NCBI RefSeq assembly: GCF_900111675.1
Contig: NZ_FOHO01000009.1
Span: forward strand, 62,001-126,000
Reading direction: 5' to 3'
Source of the DNA: Paracoccus homiensis
GTDB lineage: Bacteria; Pseudomonadota; Alphaproteobacteria; Rhodobacterales; Rhodobacteraceae
DNA: 64,000 bases
Both the position numbers and the translations under genes were made by a program. The notes beneath the pieces were generated by a model. It worked only from the letters and a program-made list of their open reading frames with translations. It made no database searches and was not told the DNA's origin. Numbering within the stretch: position 1 is the stretch's first letter; every line of letters begins with the position of its first letter. Below are positions 62,789 through 64,000 of the stretch, piece after piece.

Positions 62789-64000
62789 CTAGTCCTTTCC
62801 GGCGTTCAAATCCAGTCCGGCCTGCGCCAATTTTTCCCAGACCGCGGCGTCACGCCCGTAAATATCGTCGAAATAGCGGATGCGACCCGTCTGGTCGGGG
62901 AAGGCCGTGAAATAGACCAGATGCACCGGGACCGGCGGCTCAAGCTTCAGCCAGCGTTCATTCTGTGTGGCCAGCGTTCGGTGGAACAGACCATGCGGAT
63001 CATCGCTTTGCCGCGACAGCAGCGCCGTGGCCAAATCAAAAGGATCGCCCACGCGCACGCAGCCATGCGAATAGGCGCGGCGATTGTTGGCGAACAGATG
63101 CTTGGTCGGTGTGTCGTGCAGATAGATGTTCCACTGGTTCGGGAAGATGAATTTCACCAGCCCCAGCGCATTGTCATCGCTTGGCTTCTGCCGCATCCGA
63201 TAGGGAAAATTCGCGGCGGTATAGCGCCCGAAGTCGATCCGGTCGCGCGGAATGATGTTCCCTCGCCCGTCCACGACATCCAGATGCGCCACCGCATGAC
63301 GGTTTGCCTGCAAGCGCGGCAGATACTCGCGCACCGTGATCGAACGCGGGACATTCCAGCGCGGATTGACGACCACATATTCCATCAGATCCGAGAATTC
63401 CGGCGTCCGCATGTCGTGATCCGTCTTTCCGACGACGACGCGGGTCCGAAATACCTCGTGACCGCCTTCCTTGATGCGCCCCGTGAATTCGGGGATGTTC
63501 ACCCAGACCATCCGCGCCGACAGATCCTGTTCGCCAAGCCAGCGCATCCGCTCCAGCGCGACAAGGATGGCGCGCTGTTGTGCGCCGGGACCGGCATTCA
63601 ACCGGCGTATCGTGTTCGGTCCGGCGACCCCATCGGGGCGCAGACCAACCGCGTCCTGATAGCGTGCAACGACCTCGGACAGGGCCAGATCATAGATCGC
63701 GGCATCGGATGCGATGCTGTCGTAACCGATGCTGCGCAGCCGGTCACGCAGCGGAATCACGCCGGGGCCGGACATGCCGACGCGCCAGACGGCCTCGGGC
63801 GCCTTTGGCAGATCCGCGGACACGACCAGTTGTGCCTGTGCCTTCAGCGCCTTTTGCAGGTCACGATATGCAGGGTCTTGCGGGGCAAGATCGGCCAGCG
63901 CGTCGCGCGGATCTTCGGCGGCGACGACCTGATGCATCGCCGCGGCAACCTTTGTGCGGCGTGCCTGCCGATGAATTTGGGCATCGGCGCTGCCCGGATC
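62789..64000 (-). CDS. L,D-transpeptidase, LdtD/YcbB-like (5' end beyond window)
   Basis: The frame stays open to the window edge, so the N-terminus is missing. The visible part has a peptidoglycan-binding domain (YDLALSEVVARYQDAVGLRPD with GVAGPNTIRRLN), a helical lid region, and the YkuD catalytic site AYSHGCVRVGDP. It makes 3-3 crosslinks in peptidoglycan in the periplasm. An internal ATG at 63937 exists but the upstream sequence reads on without stop. Confidence 0.88.
   Translation of the reverse strand, partial: DPGSADAQIHRQARRTKVAAAMHQVVAAEDPRDALADLAPQDPAYRDLQKALKAQAQLVVSADLPKAPEAVWRVGMSGPGVIPLRDRLRSIGYDSIASDAAIYDLALSEVVARYQDAVGLRPDGVAGPNTIRRLNAGPGAQQRAILVALERMRWLGEQDLSARMVWVNIPEFTGRIKEGGHEVFRTRVVVGKTDHDMRTPEFSDLMEYVVVNPRWNVPRSITVREYLPRLQANRHAVAHLDVVDGRGNIIPRDRIDFGRYTAANFPYRMRQKPSDDNALGLVKFIFPNQWNIYLHDTPTKHLFANNRRAYSHGCVRVGDPFDLATALLSRQSDDPHGLFHRTLATQNERWLKLEPPVPVHLVYFTAFPDQTGRIRYFDDIYGRDAAVWEKLAQAGLDLNAGKD

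Overview
The window looks like a high-GC alphaproteobacterium of the Rhodobacteraceae, most like Paracoccus. This is inferred from base composition, the DUF6477 and DUF6456 pair, the OxyR/Prx5 pair and overall gene content; no database was searched. Two chromosomal flanks (about 1-9241 and 52725-64000) enclose one complete-looking temperate prophage of about 43.5 kb (9242-52724).

Left flank: the 3' part of an acyltransferase; an obgE-proB-Rdx operon (minus); selO and an EEP-family hydrolase (plus); eno; a solitary Tat-exported TRAP binding protein; and selD. Right flank: a tRNA-Leu(CAA) gene, lipA, a Prx5-type peroxiredoxin convergent with an OxyR-like regulator, two Rhodobacterales-type proteins (DUF6456 and DUF6477), a HerA/DUF853 ATPase, two candidate small RNAs, an IalB-family protein, an lpxD-ACP-ketosynthase operon, and the start-truncated end of an L,D-transpeptidase gene.

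Prophage: it is bounded by a 56-bp perfect direct repeat, which is the 3' two thirds of the tRNA-Leu gene. From right to left it carries the following. (1) Integrase (TTG start) and an excisionase-like protein. (2) A rightward early operon with a YqaJ exonuclease, RecT, a GapR-like protein and many small genes. (3) A leaderless two-gene cassette with a Panacea/SocA-domain protein that looks like a toxin-antitoxin pair. (4) A primary immunity region with divergent HTH regulators. (5) A leftward replication and DNA-modification block: MTase-like, PAPS-reductase-like, MT-A70, RusA, DUF1376 and DnaA-C-like proteins. (6) Several small HTH or zinc-finger proteins, then terminase. (7) A T7/BPP-1-type head and short-tail module: portal, scaffold, capsid, Bbp16-like cement protein, tail tubular A and B, and internal virion proteins including a lytic transglycosylase. 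(8) A second immunity region ordered like phage P22 immI (membrane proteins, Mnt-like, Arc-like, antirepressor, then tailspike). (9) A tail fibre with a T7-type anchor and an SGNH esterase. (10) A lysis cassette with overlapping spanins. (11) Low-GC cargo next to attL: an unknown membrane-anchored protein and an RTX protein.

Three control layers can be read from the DNA. A 19-bp operator-like palindrome occurs once between the divergent HTH genes and twice before the recombination operon. Three copies of a Mnt-like operator (CCACSGTGG core) lie between the Arc-like and Mnt-like genes. Three copies of CCRACATATATCG, each 52-55 nt upstream of a late-gene start and each followed by a hairpin that holds the ribosome binding site, look like an undescribed late promoter and leader element. 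Most leftward genes overlap by 4 nt (ATGA), so they are translationally coupled.
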